The translations under genes and the position numbers were made by a program. From Candidatus Bacteroides pullicola (GTDB taxonomy: Bacteria; Bacteroidota; Bacteroidia; Bacteroidales; Bacteroidaceae), in assembly GCA_019115825.1 (NCBI GenBank), contig DXCV01000033.1, forward strand, positions 1 to 64,000: 64,000 nucleotides of DNA. Direction: 5' to 3'. Below, one piece after another: positions 28,072 through 36,927 of this stretch. The first letter of the stretch is position 1, and each line of letters opens with the position of its first letter. Under the pieces are notes generated by a model that ran no database searches, was not told the DNA's origin, and was given only the letters and a program-made list of their open reading frames with translations.

Positions 28072-28545
28072 GTGGCACAGGAGATTGAACGCAAGTTCCT
28101 GGTGACGGGCGACTATCGGTCGTCCGCCACCTCGTCCAGCCGCATTGCGCAGGGGTATATCTGTTGCGACGGGCGGACAGTGCGCGTGCGCATCCGGGGC
28201 GACCGCGGCTATCTCACCATCAAAGGACCTTCGTCCGATGGTGGCCTCAGTCGTTATGAGTGGGAGACGGAGATTTCCCTGGACGATGCCCGCGACTTGA
28301 TGAAACTTTGCCGGGGCGGAGTCATCGACAAGACGCGCTATTTGGTTCCCTTTGGCGGCCATACTTTCGAGGTGGACGAGTTCTACGGCGACAACGAAGG
28401 TTTGGTCGTGGCCGAAGTCGAGCTTTCCTCGCCCGACGAACCTTTCGAGCGTCCCGCTTTCCTCGGCCGTGAGGTGACGGGCGACCGGCGGTATTACAAT
28501 GCCCAACTGATGCAACGGCCCTATTGCACTTGGAAGGAACCGTAA
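28072..28545 (+). CDS. CYTH-domain phosphohydrolase-like protein
   Basis: This 157-residue protein consists only of a CYTH domain (CyaB/thiamine triphosphatase fold). The ExExK signature is at residues 4-8 (EIERK), and later the basic and acidic tunnel residues GRTVRVRIRG, LTIKG, YEWETEI, KTRYLV, EVDEFYG and AEVEL are kept. Single-domain bacterial CYTH proteins usually hydrolyse inorganic triphosphate. The start is GTG at 28072, directly before the conserved AQEIERKFLV. Confidence 0.88.
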   Translation: MAQEIERKFLVTGDYRSSATSSSRIAQGYICCDGRTVRVRIRGDRGYLTIKGPSSDGGLSRYEWETEISLDDARDLMKLCRGGVIDKTRYLVPFGGHTFEVDEFYGDNEGLVVAEVELSSPDEPFERPAFLGREVTGDRRYYNAQLMQRPYCTWKEP

Positions 28546-28554
28546 AAAGATGAA

Positions 28555-29844
28555 ATGGAGAAAATCTACCAATACCTGCCCGAGGAGTTTGTCACCTTCG
28601 TCCTGGTGACGTTGTTCTCCTTGCTCATCGGCCTCTCGCAACGGCGCATCAGCCTGAAGCGCGAGGGCGAAACCACCCTTTTCGGCACTGACCGTACCTT
28701 CACTTTTATCGGCATCCTGGGGTATGTGTTGTATATCCTCGACCCGACGGAGTACCGCCTCTTTCTGGGCGGCGGAGCGGTGTTGGGGCTGCTGCTGGCG
28801 CTTAATTATTATGTGAAGCAGACGCACTATCGCGTGTTTGGCGTGACCACCATCGTCATAGCTCTCATCACCTATTGCCTGGCGCCGATAGTCATCACCC
28901 AGCCGTCGTGGTTTTATGTTATGGTAGTGGTGACGGTGCTGCTCTTCACGGAGCTGAAGCACACGTTCACGGAGTTGGCGCAACGCATGAAGAACGATGA
29001 GATGATTACGTTGGCCAAGTTCTTGGCCATCAGCGGCATCATCCTCCCCATGCTTCCGGACAAGACGCTGATACCCGGCATCAGCCTGACGCCCTACAGC
29101 GTGTGGCTGGCTACGGTGGTGGTGTCCGGCATTTCCTACCTCTCTTATTTGTTGCGGCGGTACGTTTTCCGTGAGTCGGGCATCTTGGTGTCTGGCATCG
29201 TAGGCGGACTTTATAGCAGCACGGCGACCATCTCCGTCCTGGCGCGCAAAAGCCGCGAAAGCTCAGCGGGGGAGGCGCCGGAGTATGCCTCGGCCATGCT
29301 CTTGGCAGTGAGCATGATGTTTCTGCGCTTCCTTATCCTGATAGGCATCTTCAGCCGGGAGGCGCTGGCTGTCATCTATCCCTACCTGTTGGCAATGGCG
29401 GTGGTGTCTGCTCTTGTGGCATGGTGGATTCACCGGCAACGGGCAGCTGCGGTGGACGCGCAGGCCGCCGATACCGACACGGGCAATCCGTTGGAGTTCA
29501 AAGTCGCCTTGATATTCGCGCTGCTCTTTGTGGTATTCACGCTGCTGACGCACTATACGCTGCTTTATGCGGGTACGGGAGGACTGACCGTCTTGTCTTT
29601 CATCTCCGGCGTAAGCGACATTACCCCTTTTATCCTCAACCTGCTGCAAGGTACAGGCAATGTCCCCGTGCCTCTCATCACAGCGTGCAGCCTTCAGGCC
29701 ATCGTCAGCAACATTGCCGTCAACCTTTGCTATGCCCTGTTCTTCGCCGGACGGAAGAGCGCGCTGCGTCGCTGGGTGTTGGTCGGCTTCGGGGTGGTGA
29801 TTGCGGTGAATGTGGGGCTGCTGGCTGCGTTTTATGTATTTTAA
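28555..29844 (+). CDS. MgtC/SapB-type membrane protein with DUF4010 domain
   Basis: This 429-residue protein has about 11-12 transmembrane helices. The N-terminal part (about 10-140) matches the MgtC/SapB fold (LLIGLSQRR, FTFIGILGYVLY) and the rest is the DUF4010 domain (GLYSSTATISVLARKSRE, SGVSDITPFILNLLQ). The family is linked to Mg2+ or membrane-potential adaptation but no transport activity is proven. It follows the CYTH gene by 9 bp in the same operon. Confidence 0.85.
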   Translation: MEKIYQYLPEEFVTFVLVTLFSLLIGLSQRRISLKREGETTLFGTDRTFTFIGILGYVLYILDPTEYRLFLGGGAVLGLLLALNYYVKQTHYRVFGVTTIVIALITYCLAPIVITQPSWFYVMVVVTVLLFTELKHTFTELAQRMKNDEMITLAKFLAISGIILPMLPDKTLIPGISLTPYSVWLATVVVSGISYLSYLLRRYVFRESGILVSGIVGGLYSSTATISVLARKSRESSAGEAPEYASAMLLAVSMMFLRFLILIGIFSREALAVIYPYLLAMAVVSALVAWWIHRQRAAAVDAQAADTDTGNPLEFKVALIFALLFVVFTLLTHYTLLYAGTGGLTVLSFISGVSDITPFILNLLQGTGNVPVPLITACSLQAIVSNIAVNLCYALFFAGRKSALRRWVLVGFGVVIAVNVGLLAAFYVF

Positions 29845-29878
29845 CTCCTCTTACCGTCAGGTTTCTACGGAGAAGCTG

Positions 29879-29886
29879 TACTTTTG
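29879..29886 (+). promoter_or_regulatory. -7 box of the outer-membrane barrel gene
   Basis: TACTTTTG fits TAnnTTTG exactly and lies 36 bp before the ATG at 29923. This supports that start over the upstream one at 29884, which would fall inside the promoter. Confidence 0.6.
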
Positions 29887-29922
29887 CGGCATTTATCAGA
29901 CGTTCATAAACAGACAAAGAAA

Positions 29923-32460
29923 ATGAAATTCAGACAAACCCTGCTGTTGCTGTGCTTGCTGACGTGCGGCATGGCAATGGCTCAGACGAGCGGTTCCTTC
30001 CGCGTGAAGGGTGTCGTGCTCGACTCGCTGACCCAGGAAGGCGAACCCTATGCTACAGTCAAGATTGCGAAGAAGAACAAGCCGGAGAAAGCCGTCAAAG
30101 CTGTGCTCACCGACATCAACGGAGCATTCAGCGCCACGGTGAACGGACAGGGCGACTTCCTGCTCACCATAAGTTCGATGGGACGTGAACCGTTGGTGCG
30201 GGAATTTGCTTCTGGTGCAAAGGAAGTGGACCTAGGTACGCTCTACATCACCGATGCCGCCAACGAACTGGCCGAAGTGGTGGTTACCGCCCAGAAACCC
30301 TTGGTGAAGGCGGATATCGACAAGATAGAGTATAACGTAGCCGACGACCCCGACTCGGAAACCAACTCCCTGCTGGAGATGCTCCGCAAGGTGCCGATGG
30401 TCACCGTGGATGGCGAGGACAACATCCAGGTGAACGGCAGCAGCAGCTTCAAGGTGTACGTCAACGGACGCCCCAACAACATGATGAGCAACAATCCCAA
30501 GGAGGTGCTGAAGAGTATGCCTGCCAACACCATCAAGCACATCGAGGTCATCACCAATCCCGGTCCTAAATACGATGCCGAGGGTGTGGGCGGCATCTTG
30601 AACATCGTCACCGAGGGAGGCGGCTTCGAAGGATACACCGTCACCCTCAGCGCCAACGGCAGCAACCGCGGGGCAGGTGGAGGATTCTTCGGCACGGTGC
30701 AGAAAGGCAAGTTCACCCTCAGCGCACGCTATAATTATAACAAGAGCTACAGCCCCCGCAGCTATATGGGAGGCAGTCAGACGGCTACCGAACCTTCCGC
30801 CGACCGCGCCAACGTGGCCTACGGCGGCAGCAGCAAGAGTGACGGCAACTTCCAGGCGGGCAGTCTGGAGGCGAGCTACGAGATAGACACGCTCAATCTG
30901 GTGACCGCTTCTTTCGGCTTGTGGGGAGGAGGCAACGACGGGCATAGCGGATCGTCCTACCTCGCCACCTCGTCCGTAGAGCCGGTGGGCGCCACGCTCT
31001 ACCGCTACACCACCGCCGGACGCAGCCACTCCTCGTGGTACTCCATCGACGGCGGCTTGGATTACCAGCACATCTTCCCGCACGTGAAGAACCGCATGCT
31101 GACCATTTCCTACAAAATCAATACCCGCCCCGATACTTCGGATTCCTACTCCGAATACAGCGTGGACGACGGCTACGCCACCGACTGGGCCGACTACATC
31201 CGCCGCTTGGAAGACCTGCGGATGGACGGCAGCCAAAACACTACCGAGCACACCGTGCAAACCGACTTCACCACGCCCATCGGCCAATACCACACGGTGG
31301 AGACGGGCGTGAAGTACATCCGCCGCAACAACTCGGCGGACAACGACCGCTACACCCGCCGGCAGGATGGAAGCGACTATGCCTTCGACGAGGATCATAG
31401 CACCCACTACCGCCATGCCAACGACATCCTGGCCGCCTACTTAGGGTATGCCCTGCGCTGGAAGAAACTCTCCGGACGTCTGGGTGTGCGCTACGAGCAC
31501 ACCATCCAAAACGTGAAGTACCTCCTGGGGCGCGGCGAAGACTTCCGCAAGGATTTTGACGACGTGGTGCCCTCCGCTTCGATAGGATGGAAATTGAGCG
31601 ACTTCTCCAACGTTCGCCTGGGCTACAACATGCGCATCTACCGCCCCGGCATCTGGTATCTGAATCCCTATCTGGACGACAGCAATCCGTCGGCCATGAG
31701 CCAGGGCAACTCCGACCTGGACAGCGAGAAGAATCACTCGTTTGACCTGAGCTACAGCAGCTTCTCCCAGAAGTTCAACATCAATCTGTCTGCCCGCTAT
31801 TCCTTCACGAACAACAGCATCCAGCCTGTCACCCGCCTGGTGTCCGAGACGGAAATCGCCGACCTGAATCCGGAGAACTATACGGGCAAGGATGTGCTCT
31901 ACACCTCCTATTATAATATTGGCAAGAGCCGCAACGCTTCGCTCAGCGCCTACGTCAATTGGAATGCCTCGTCCAACACGCGCGTCTATGTCAATCTCTT
32001 TGGCGGCTACACCCAGTTGAAGGGTGCGGACGGCTTGGAGAACCACGGATGGAACCTTTTCGCCTTTGGCGGGGCGCAGCAGAGCTTCAAGCATGATTGG
32101 CGCCTCAGTCTGAATGTCTACGGCCAGACGCCGTGGATTATGCTGCAAGGCAAGGGCAGCAGCTTCCTGGGCTATTCGCTCAGCTTGAACAAATCGTTCC
32201 TGGACAAGCGCCTCACCCTCTCGGCGTTCGCCAGCAATTTCCTGGAGAAATACCAGCGTTATGAGTCGCACACCGAGGGTGCCGGCTTCCGCAGCGATTC
32301 ATGGAACCGTTTTCCGCAAGCCAATTTCGGCGTGAGCGTCAGCTACCGCCTGGGCGAGCTGAAAGCCAGCGTGAAGCGTGTAGCGCGCAGCATCAGCAAT
32401 GACGACGTCAAGAGCGGCGGCAGCGAAGGCGGCGGAGGAAGTATGGGGGGAGGACAATAA
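29923..32460 (+). CDS. TonB-receptor-like outer membrane beta-barrel protein
   Basis: This 845-residue outer membrane protein has a signal peptide (LLTCGMAMAQT) and a carboxypeptidase-regulatory-like domain (FRVKGVVLDSLTQEGEPYATV). A plug-like region follows (ELAEVVVTAQKPLVKADIDK, SFKVYVNGRPNNMM, IEVITNPGPKYDAEGVGGILNIVT), then an OMP_b-brl_3-type barrel. It ends in a Gly/Ser-rich tail (GGSEGGGGSMGGG) instead of the usual aromatic residue. Such receptors are widespread in Bacteroidetes with unknown ligands. No partner genes lie nearby. Confidence 0.88.
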   Translation: MKFRQTLLLLCLLTCGMAMAQTSGSFRVKGVVLDSLTQEGEPYATVKIAKKNKPEKAVKAVLTDINGAFSATVNGQGDFLLTISSMGREPLVREFASGAKEVDLGTLYITDAANELAEVVVTAQKPLVKADIDKIEYNVADDPDSETNSLLEMLRKVPMVTVDGEDNIQVNGSSSFKVYVNGRPNNMMSNNPKEVLKSMPANTIKHIEVITNPGPKYDAEGVGGILNIVTEGGGFEGYTVTLSANGSNRGAGGGFFGTVQKGKFTLSARYNYNKSYSPRSYMGGSQTATEPSADRANVAYGGSSKSDGNFQAGSLEASYEIDTLNLVTASFGLWGGGNDGHSGSSYLATSSVEPVGATLYRYTTAGRSHSSWYSIDGGLDYQHIFPHVKNRMLTISYKINTRPDTSDSYSEYSVDDGYATDWADYIRRLEDLRMDGSQNTTEHTVQTDFTTPIGQYHTVETGVKYIRRNNSADNDRYTRRQDGSDYAFDEDHSTHYRHANDILAAYLGYALRWKKLSGRLGVRYEHTIQNVKYLLGRGEDFRKDFDDVVPSASIGWKLSDFSNVRLGYNMRIYRPGIWYLNPYLDDSNPSAMSQGNSDLDSEKNHSFDLSYSSFSQKFNINLSARYSFTNNSIQPVTRLVSETEIADLNPENYTGKDVLYTSYYNIGKSRNASLSAYVNWNASSNTRVYVNLFGGYTQLKGADGLENHGWNLFAFGGAQQSFKHDWRLSLNVYGQTPWIMLQGKGSSFLGYSLSLNKSFLDKRLTLSAFASNFLEKYQRYESHTEGAGFRSDSWNRFPQANFGVSVSYRLGELKASVKRVARSISNDDVKSGGSEGGGGSMGGGQ

Positions 32461-32531
32461 TATCCTCTCTGCGCAGGGATAACTCCGAGTACGGACGGGG
32501 ATATACCTGGGCAAAGGCTTGGTAAAAGACG

Positions 32532-32583
32532 GGATTCCCTATTGATTTCCTGCCCTTTCTATTGGGAAATCAATAGGGAATCC
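32532..32583. promoter_or_regulatory. 19-bp perfect inverted repeat, possible operator of the MNT/HEPN pair
   Basis: GGATTCCCTATTGATTTCC (32532-32550) and its exact reverse complement (32565-32583) are separated by 14 bases. The right arm fills the spacer between the -33 and -7 boxes of the promoter for the next two genes. This is the expected place for an autorepressor to bind; a terminator role for the preceding gene is an alternative. Confidence 0.6.
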
Positions 32584-32592
32584 GTATATTTG
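32561..32592 (+). promoter_or_regulatory. Promoter of the MNT/HEPN pair
   Basis: ATTG (32561-32564), a 20-bp spacer and TATATTTG (32585-32592, perfect) match the Bacteroides promoter. The leader to the ATG at 32616 is short, about 15-17 bases. Confidence 0.6.
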
Positions 32593-32615
32593 TAGCATTC
32601 TTATGAAAGACGATT

Positions 32616-32930
32616 ATGAGACGGACGGAAGTTGTCAGACAAATCAAGGAAATCATCCGACAGGTAGATCCAACGGCAGAGGTCATCTTGTTTGGTTCGG
32701 AAGCGCGGGGAGACGCACGTCCTGACAGCGATATAGACTTGTTGGTTTTGCTGGATGGTGACACCCTCTCATTGGCTCGTGAGGAGACTGTTACGATGCC
32801 TTTGTACGAATTGGAACTGAATACTGGTGTGTGCATCAGTCCTATTGTGATGTTGAAGAAACAATGGCGAAACCGTCCGTTCAAGACGCCATTCTATGTG
32901 AATGTGGTCAATGAAGGAGTATTGCTATGA
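32616..32930 (+). CDS. MNT-type nucleotidyltransferase, antitoxin-like
   Basis: This 104-residue minimal nucleotidyltransferase carries the GSx10DxD signature (FGSEARGDARPDSDIDLLV, about residues 30-48). Such MNT proteins pair with HEPN proteins and, in studied pairs, neutralise the HEPN toxin by adding AMP. The stop overlaps the start of the HEPN gene by 4 bp, the normal layout. The promoter carries a 19-bp inverted repeat that could serve autoregulation. Confidence 0.9.
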   Translation: MRRTEVVRQIKEIIRQVDPTAEVILFGSEARGDARPDSDIDLLVLLDGDTLSLAREETVTMPLYELELNTGVCISPIVMLKKQWRNRPFKTPFYVNVVNEGVLL

Positions 32931-33331
32931 AGGAAAAACTAGATGAGGAAAGCAAGAAAGCGTTGGTTGCTTATCGTTTGGAGCGTGCGTACAGCACGTT
33001 GAAAGAGGCTGACGTGATGAGGCGGGAGGGCTTTTATAATGCAACCGTCAATAGGTTGTATTATGCTTGTTATTATGCCGCTGTAGCGCTACTCTTGAAA
33101 AACGACATACAGACGCAGACGCATAATGGGGTAAAGACGATGCTGGGCTTACACTTCGTGTCGACTGGAAAATTATCTGTCCGTATGGGAAAGACATTCG
33201 GTACGTTGTTTGAGAAACGTCATAGTGGTGACTATGATGATTTTGTCTATTGTGATAAGGAATTGGTAGATGCGTTATTTCCACAAGCAGAAGACTTTAT
33301 CAATGCTGTTCATACCCTGATTGACAAATAA
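32927..33331 (+). CDS. HEPN-domain protein, putative toxin partner of MNT
   Basis: This 134-residue all-helical HEPN protein has the family core NRLYYACYYAAVALL (about residues 42-56) and the later RHSGDYDDF stretch. The Rx4-6H ribonuclease motif of toxic HEPN proteins is not clearly present: the place of the His is taken by Tyr (RLYYACYY). It may therefore be catalytically weak, or may be a substrate-binding partner of the nucleotidyltransferase. With the MNT gene it forms a likely type VII-like toxin-antitoxin pair. Confidence 0.85.
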   Translation: MKEKLDEESKKALVAYRLERAYSTLKEADVMRREGFYNATVNRLYYACYYAAVALLLKNDIQTQTHNGVKTMLGLHFVSTGKLSVRMGKTFGTLFEKRHSGDYDDFVYCDKELVDALFPQAEDFINAVHTLIDK

Positions 33332-33367
33332 TCCCTCCAATCTTTTTCCCATATCCCCCTTTTTTCG

Positions 33368-33375
33368 TACATTTG
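33368..33375 (+). promoter_or_regulatory. -7 box of parC
   Basis: TACATTTG is a perfect TAnnTTTG match, 56 bp before the start codon of parC. Confidence 0.55.
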
Positions 33376-33430
33376 CCTGCCCCCTTCCGCCAACGCCGGC
33401 GGGAGGCGCATTACAATCCCCGGACAAATT

Positions 33431-36109
33431 ATGAGCGAAGACTACGAAATACCCAAAGACGACATTAATCCCGACGCAACGCCCGAGGCGAGCGCCGAAC
33501 ATACCGATTACAAACCTGCTGACGCCAACACCGGCGACGTGCGCCACCGCCTGAGCGGCATGTATCAGAACTGGTTCTTGGATTACGCCTCCTACGTCAT
33601 CCTGGAGCGTGCTGTACCCCATGTGGCGGACGGATTGAAACCCGTGCAACGCCGCATCCTGCACACCATGCGCCGCATGGAGGACGGACGATACAACAAG
33701 GTGGCCAACATCGTGGGAGAGGCTATGAAATTCCATCCGCACGGCGATGCTTCCATCAAGGATGCGCTGGTGCAGCTGGGACAGAAAGACCTCCTCATCG
33801 ACTGCCAAGGAAACTGGGGAAACATCCTCACCGGAGACGATGCCGCCGCCGGCCGATACATCGAAGCACGCCTCACCAAATTTGCCCTGGACGTTGTTTT
33901 CAATCCGAAAACAACCGAGTGGAAGCAATCCTACGACGGGCGTAACCGCGAGCCGGTGACTCTCCCCGTCAAGTTCCCCCTGCTGCTGGCGCAGGGCGTG
34001 GAAGGCATTGCCGTGGGCTTGTCCTCCAAGATATTGCCCCATAACTTCAACGAGTTGTGCGAAGCCGCCATCAGCTACCTGCACGGCGAGGAGTTCCACC
34101 TCTATCCCGACTTCCAGACAGGCGGCAGCATCGACGTCTCCCGCTACAACGACGGCGAGCGTGGCGGCTCCGTGCGTGTGCGCTCCAAGATAGAGAAGGT
34201 GGACAACAAGACGCTGGCCATCCGCGAGATACCCTACGGCAAGACCGTGGCGAGCGTGTGCGACTCCATCGTGAAAGCCAGCGAGAAAGGCAAGATAAAG
34301 ATTCGCAAAGTGGAGGATTTGACTTCGGGGAACGTGGAGATACTCGTGCACCTGGCTCCCGGCGTGTCGTCGGACAAGACCATCGACGCCCTCTACGCCT
34401 TCACCGACTGCGAGGTGAACATATCGCCCAACTGCTGCGTCATAGACGAGCAGAAACCGCATTTCCTGGCCGTCAGCGACGTCCTCCGCCGCTCGGTGGA
34501 CAACACCAAGGAACTGCTGCGCCGCGAGCTCCAGATACGCCGGGATGAGGTGATGGAGAGCCTGCACTTCGCCTCCCTGGAGAAAATCTTCATCGAGGAG
34601 CGCATCTACAAGGACGCCGAGTTCGAGCAAGCCAAGTCGATGGACGCCGCCTGCGAGCATATCGACCTGCGCCTCACACCCTACTATCCCACCTTCATCC
34701 GCGAGGTGACCAAGGACGACATCCTCCGCCTGATGGAAATCAAGATGGCGCGCATCCTCAAGTTCAACTCTGACAAGGCCGAGGAGCAGATAGCCCGCAT
34801 GAAAGCCGAAGTGGAGGAGATTGACCGCCACCTGGCCAACCTGGTGGAGTACACCGTGGAGTGGTTCCGCATGTTGGAGGAGAAATACGGCAAGAATTTC
34901 CCCCGCCGCACCGAGCTGCGCAGCTTCGACGTCATCGAGGCTACCAAAGTTATCGAAGCCAACGAGAAGCTCTACATCAACCGCGAGGAAGGCTTCATCG
35001 GCACCGGCCTGAAGAAGGACGAGTTCGTGGCCAACTGCTCGCCCATCGACGACGTCATCATCTTCTACCGCGACGGCAAGTATGTCATCACGCCCGTGGC
35101 GGACAAGAAGTTCGTGGGCAAGAACATCCTCTATATCAACATCTTCAAGAAGAACGACAAGCGCACCATCTACAACGTGGCCTACCGCGACGGCAAAGAC
35201 GGCACGTGCTACATCAAGCGTTTTGCCGTCACCGGCATCGTGCGCGACCGCGAATACGACCTCACGCAGGGCAAGCCCGATTCGCGCATCCTCTACTTCA
35301 GCGCCAACCCCAACGGCGAGGCGGAAGTCATCAAGGTGACGCTCAAACCCAATCCGCGCGTGCGCAAGATTGTCTTCGAGGAAGACTTCAGCCAGCTGGC
35401 CATCAAAGGACGCCAAGCCATCGGCAACATCCTGACGCGCCTGCCCGTCCACAAGATTGTGCTGAAGCAGCGCGGAGCCTCCACGCTGGGCGGACGCAAG
35501 GTGTGGTTCGACCGCGACGTCCTCCGCCTCAACTACGACGGACGCGGTGAATATCTGGGCGAGTTCCAGACGGACGACCGCATCCTTGTGGTGCTGGAGA
35601 ACGGCGACTTCTACGCCACCAACTTCGACCTGGAGAACCACTACGAACCTAATATCCGCTTCCTCGAGAAGTTCGACCCGCAGAAGGTGTGGACGGCCGT
35701 CCTCTACGATGCCGACCAGCAGGGCTATCCCTACATCAAGCGCTTCTGCTTCGAGCCCACCGCCCGCAAGCAGAACTACCTGGGCGAGAATCCCAAGAAC
35801 CAGCTCATCCTCCTGACGGACGAGTACTATCCGCGCCTGGAGGTGGTCTTCGGCGGGCACGATGCCTTCCGCGACCCGCTGGTGGTGGAGGCCGACGACT
35901 TTATTGCTGTCAAAGGATTCAAGGCGAAAGGCAAGCGCCTGACCACCTACGCCATAGACACCATCAACGAGCTGGAGCCCACGCGCCGTCCCGAGTCTGC
36001 GCCCGAAGCACCGGCCACGACGGAGGAAGCCGAAGACCTTGACCCGGACAAAGACAAGACGCCGGGCGACATACTGGACGAACTGACAGGACAAATGAAA
36101 CTGTTTTGA
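33431..36109 (+). CDS. parC: DNA topoisomerase IV subunit A
   Basis: This 892-residue type IIA topoisomerase subunit cuts and rejoins DNA during chromosome decatenation. The N-terminal breakage-reunion domain has MYQNWFLDYASYVILERAVPHVADGLKPVQRRIL. The catalytic Tyr143 is in GRYIEARL, preceded by the Arg needed for cleavage. A coiled-coil arm (EEQIARMKAEVEEIDRHLANL) and a C-terminal beta-propeller-like domain follow, but the gyrase-specific GyrA box was not seen, which favours ParC. parE is not adjacent. Downstream DUF3316 and S41 genes follow at 4 and 7 bp. Confidence 0.93.
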   Translation: MSEDYEIPKDDINPDATPEASAEHTDYKPADANTGDVRHRLSGMYQNWFLDYASYVILERAVPHVADGLKPVQRRILHTMRRMEDGRYNKVANIVGEAMKFHPHGDASIKDALVQLGQKDLLIDCQGNWGNILTGDDAAAGRYIEARLTKFALDVVFNPKTTEWKQSYDGRNREPVTLPVKFPLLLAQGVEGIAVGLSSKILPHNFNELCEAAISYLHGEEFHLYPDFQTGGSIDVSRYNDGERGGSVRVRSKIEKVDNKTLAIREIPYGKTVASVCDSIVKASEKGKIKIRKVEDLTSGNVEILVHLAPGVSSDKTIDALYAFTDCEVNISPNCCVIDEQKPHFLAVSDVLRRSVDNTKELLRRELQIRRDEVMESLHFASLEKIFIEERIYKDAEFEQAKSMDAACEHIDLRLTPYYPTFIREVTKDDILRLMEIKMARILKFNSDKAEEQIARMKAEVEEIDRHLANLVEYTVEWFRMLEEKYGKNFPRRTELRSFDVIEATKVIEANEKLYINREEGFIGTGLKKDEFVANCSPIDDVIIFYRDGKYVITPVADKKFVGKNILYINIFKKNDKRTIYNVAYRDGKDGTCYIKRFAVTGIVRDREYDLTQGKPDSRILYFSANPNGEAEVIKVTLKPNPRVRKIVFEEDFSQLAIKGRQAIGNILTRLPVHKIVLKQRGASTLGGRKVWFDRDVLRLNYDGRGEYLGEFQTDDRILVVLENGDFYATNFDLENHYEPNIRFLEKFDPQKVWTAVLYDADQQGYPYIKRFCFEPTARKQNYLGENPKNQLILLTDEYYPRLEVVFGGHDAFRDPLVVEADDFIAVKGFKAKGKRLTTYAIDTINELEPTRRPESAPEAPATTEEAEDLDPDKDKTPGDILDELTGQMKLF

Positions 36110-36113
36110 CACT

Positions 36114-36920
36114 ATGCTACCCTTTCTCTCTATTCTCGCGCTTTCGGCCGTCCTGTCCGCGGCTTCCCCGGCGGACACCGTGCAGGCGGACGACGCCCGT
36201 CCCATCGAGCGTGCCACGATGTACGGCCTCGGCTGGGCCAACGAGTATGACACCTACCTTTCGCCCCAGGAATACCGCGGCATCGAGTTCCGCCTCTCGC
36301 GCGAGAGCCTGCGCCGCACCCGTTGGGCGGACGGACGCCTGGTGCGCCAATCCTTCTTCCAAGGTTACGCCAACTACACGCACAACCACGTGGACAACAA
36401 CAACGCCCTGGGCGCCCTCGTCAACTGGAACTGGGGATTGCACTACGACTTCCCCGTGGCCGACGGCCTGCACCTCTTCGCCGGCGGCTTGGCCGACCTC
36501 TCCGGCGGCTTCCTCTGGAACTTCCGCAACGGCAACAATCCCGCCAACGCCCGCGCTGCTGTGGCCGTGGATGCTTCCGTGGGAGGCGCGTGGGACTTCC
36601 GCCTGCGTCGCGTGCCCTTCCGCCTGCGCTACCAGTTGGATGTACCTCTTGTCGGCGCGATGTTCTCTCCCCACTACGGGCAGTCCTATTATGAAATCTT
36701 TTCCCAAGGCAATGCCGGCGGGGTAGTGCGCTTCACGTCGTTGCACAACCGCCCGTCGTGGCGCCACCGCCTGTCGCTGGATTTCCCCGTGGGGCGCGCC
36801 CGGATGCGCTTCACCTACCTGTGGGACGCCCAGCAGTCCGAAGTCAACCATATCCGCACCCATGCCTACGGACATATCTTCATGGTGGGATTTGTCAAAC
36901 GGTTCAACCTGATAAAATAG
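36114..36920 (+). CDS. DUF3316-type outer membrane protein
   Basis: This 268-residue protein has a signal peptide (ILALSAVLSAASPADT) and alternating aromatic-rich beta strands suggesting a small outer membrane barrel (GWANEYDTYLSPQEYRGIEFRL... YLWDAQQSEVNHIRTHAYGHIFMVGFVKRFNLIK). It resembles the DUF3316 family, for which no function is known. It is sandwiched between parC and the S41 peptidase in one apparent operon. Confidence 0.75.
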   Translation: MLPFLSILALSAVLSAASPADTVQADDARPIERATMYGLGWANEYDTYLSPQEYRGIEFRLSRESLRRTRWADGRLVRQSFFQGYANYTHNHVDNNNALGALVNWNWGLHYDFPVADGLHLFAGGLADLSGGFLWNFRNGNNPANARAAVAVDASVGGAWDFRLRRVPFRLRYQLDVPLVGAMFSPHYGQSYYEIFSQGNAGGVVRFTSLHNRPSWRHRLSLDFPVGRARMRFTYLWDAQQSEVNHIRTHAYGHIFMVGFVKRFNLIK

Positions 36921-36927
36921 CCTGACA

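Noticed and set aside
33275-36253. 992-codon open frame on the minus strand opposite parC
   Set aside because: It lies wholly antisense to a clearly conserved topoisomerase gene; its translation is rich in Val, Leu, His and Gly without motifs, as expected from GC-rich antisense frames.
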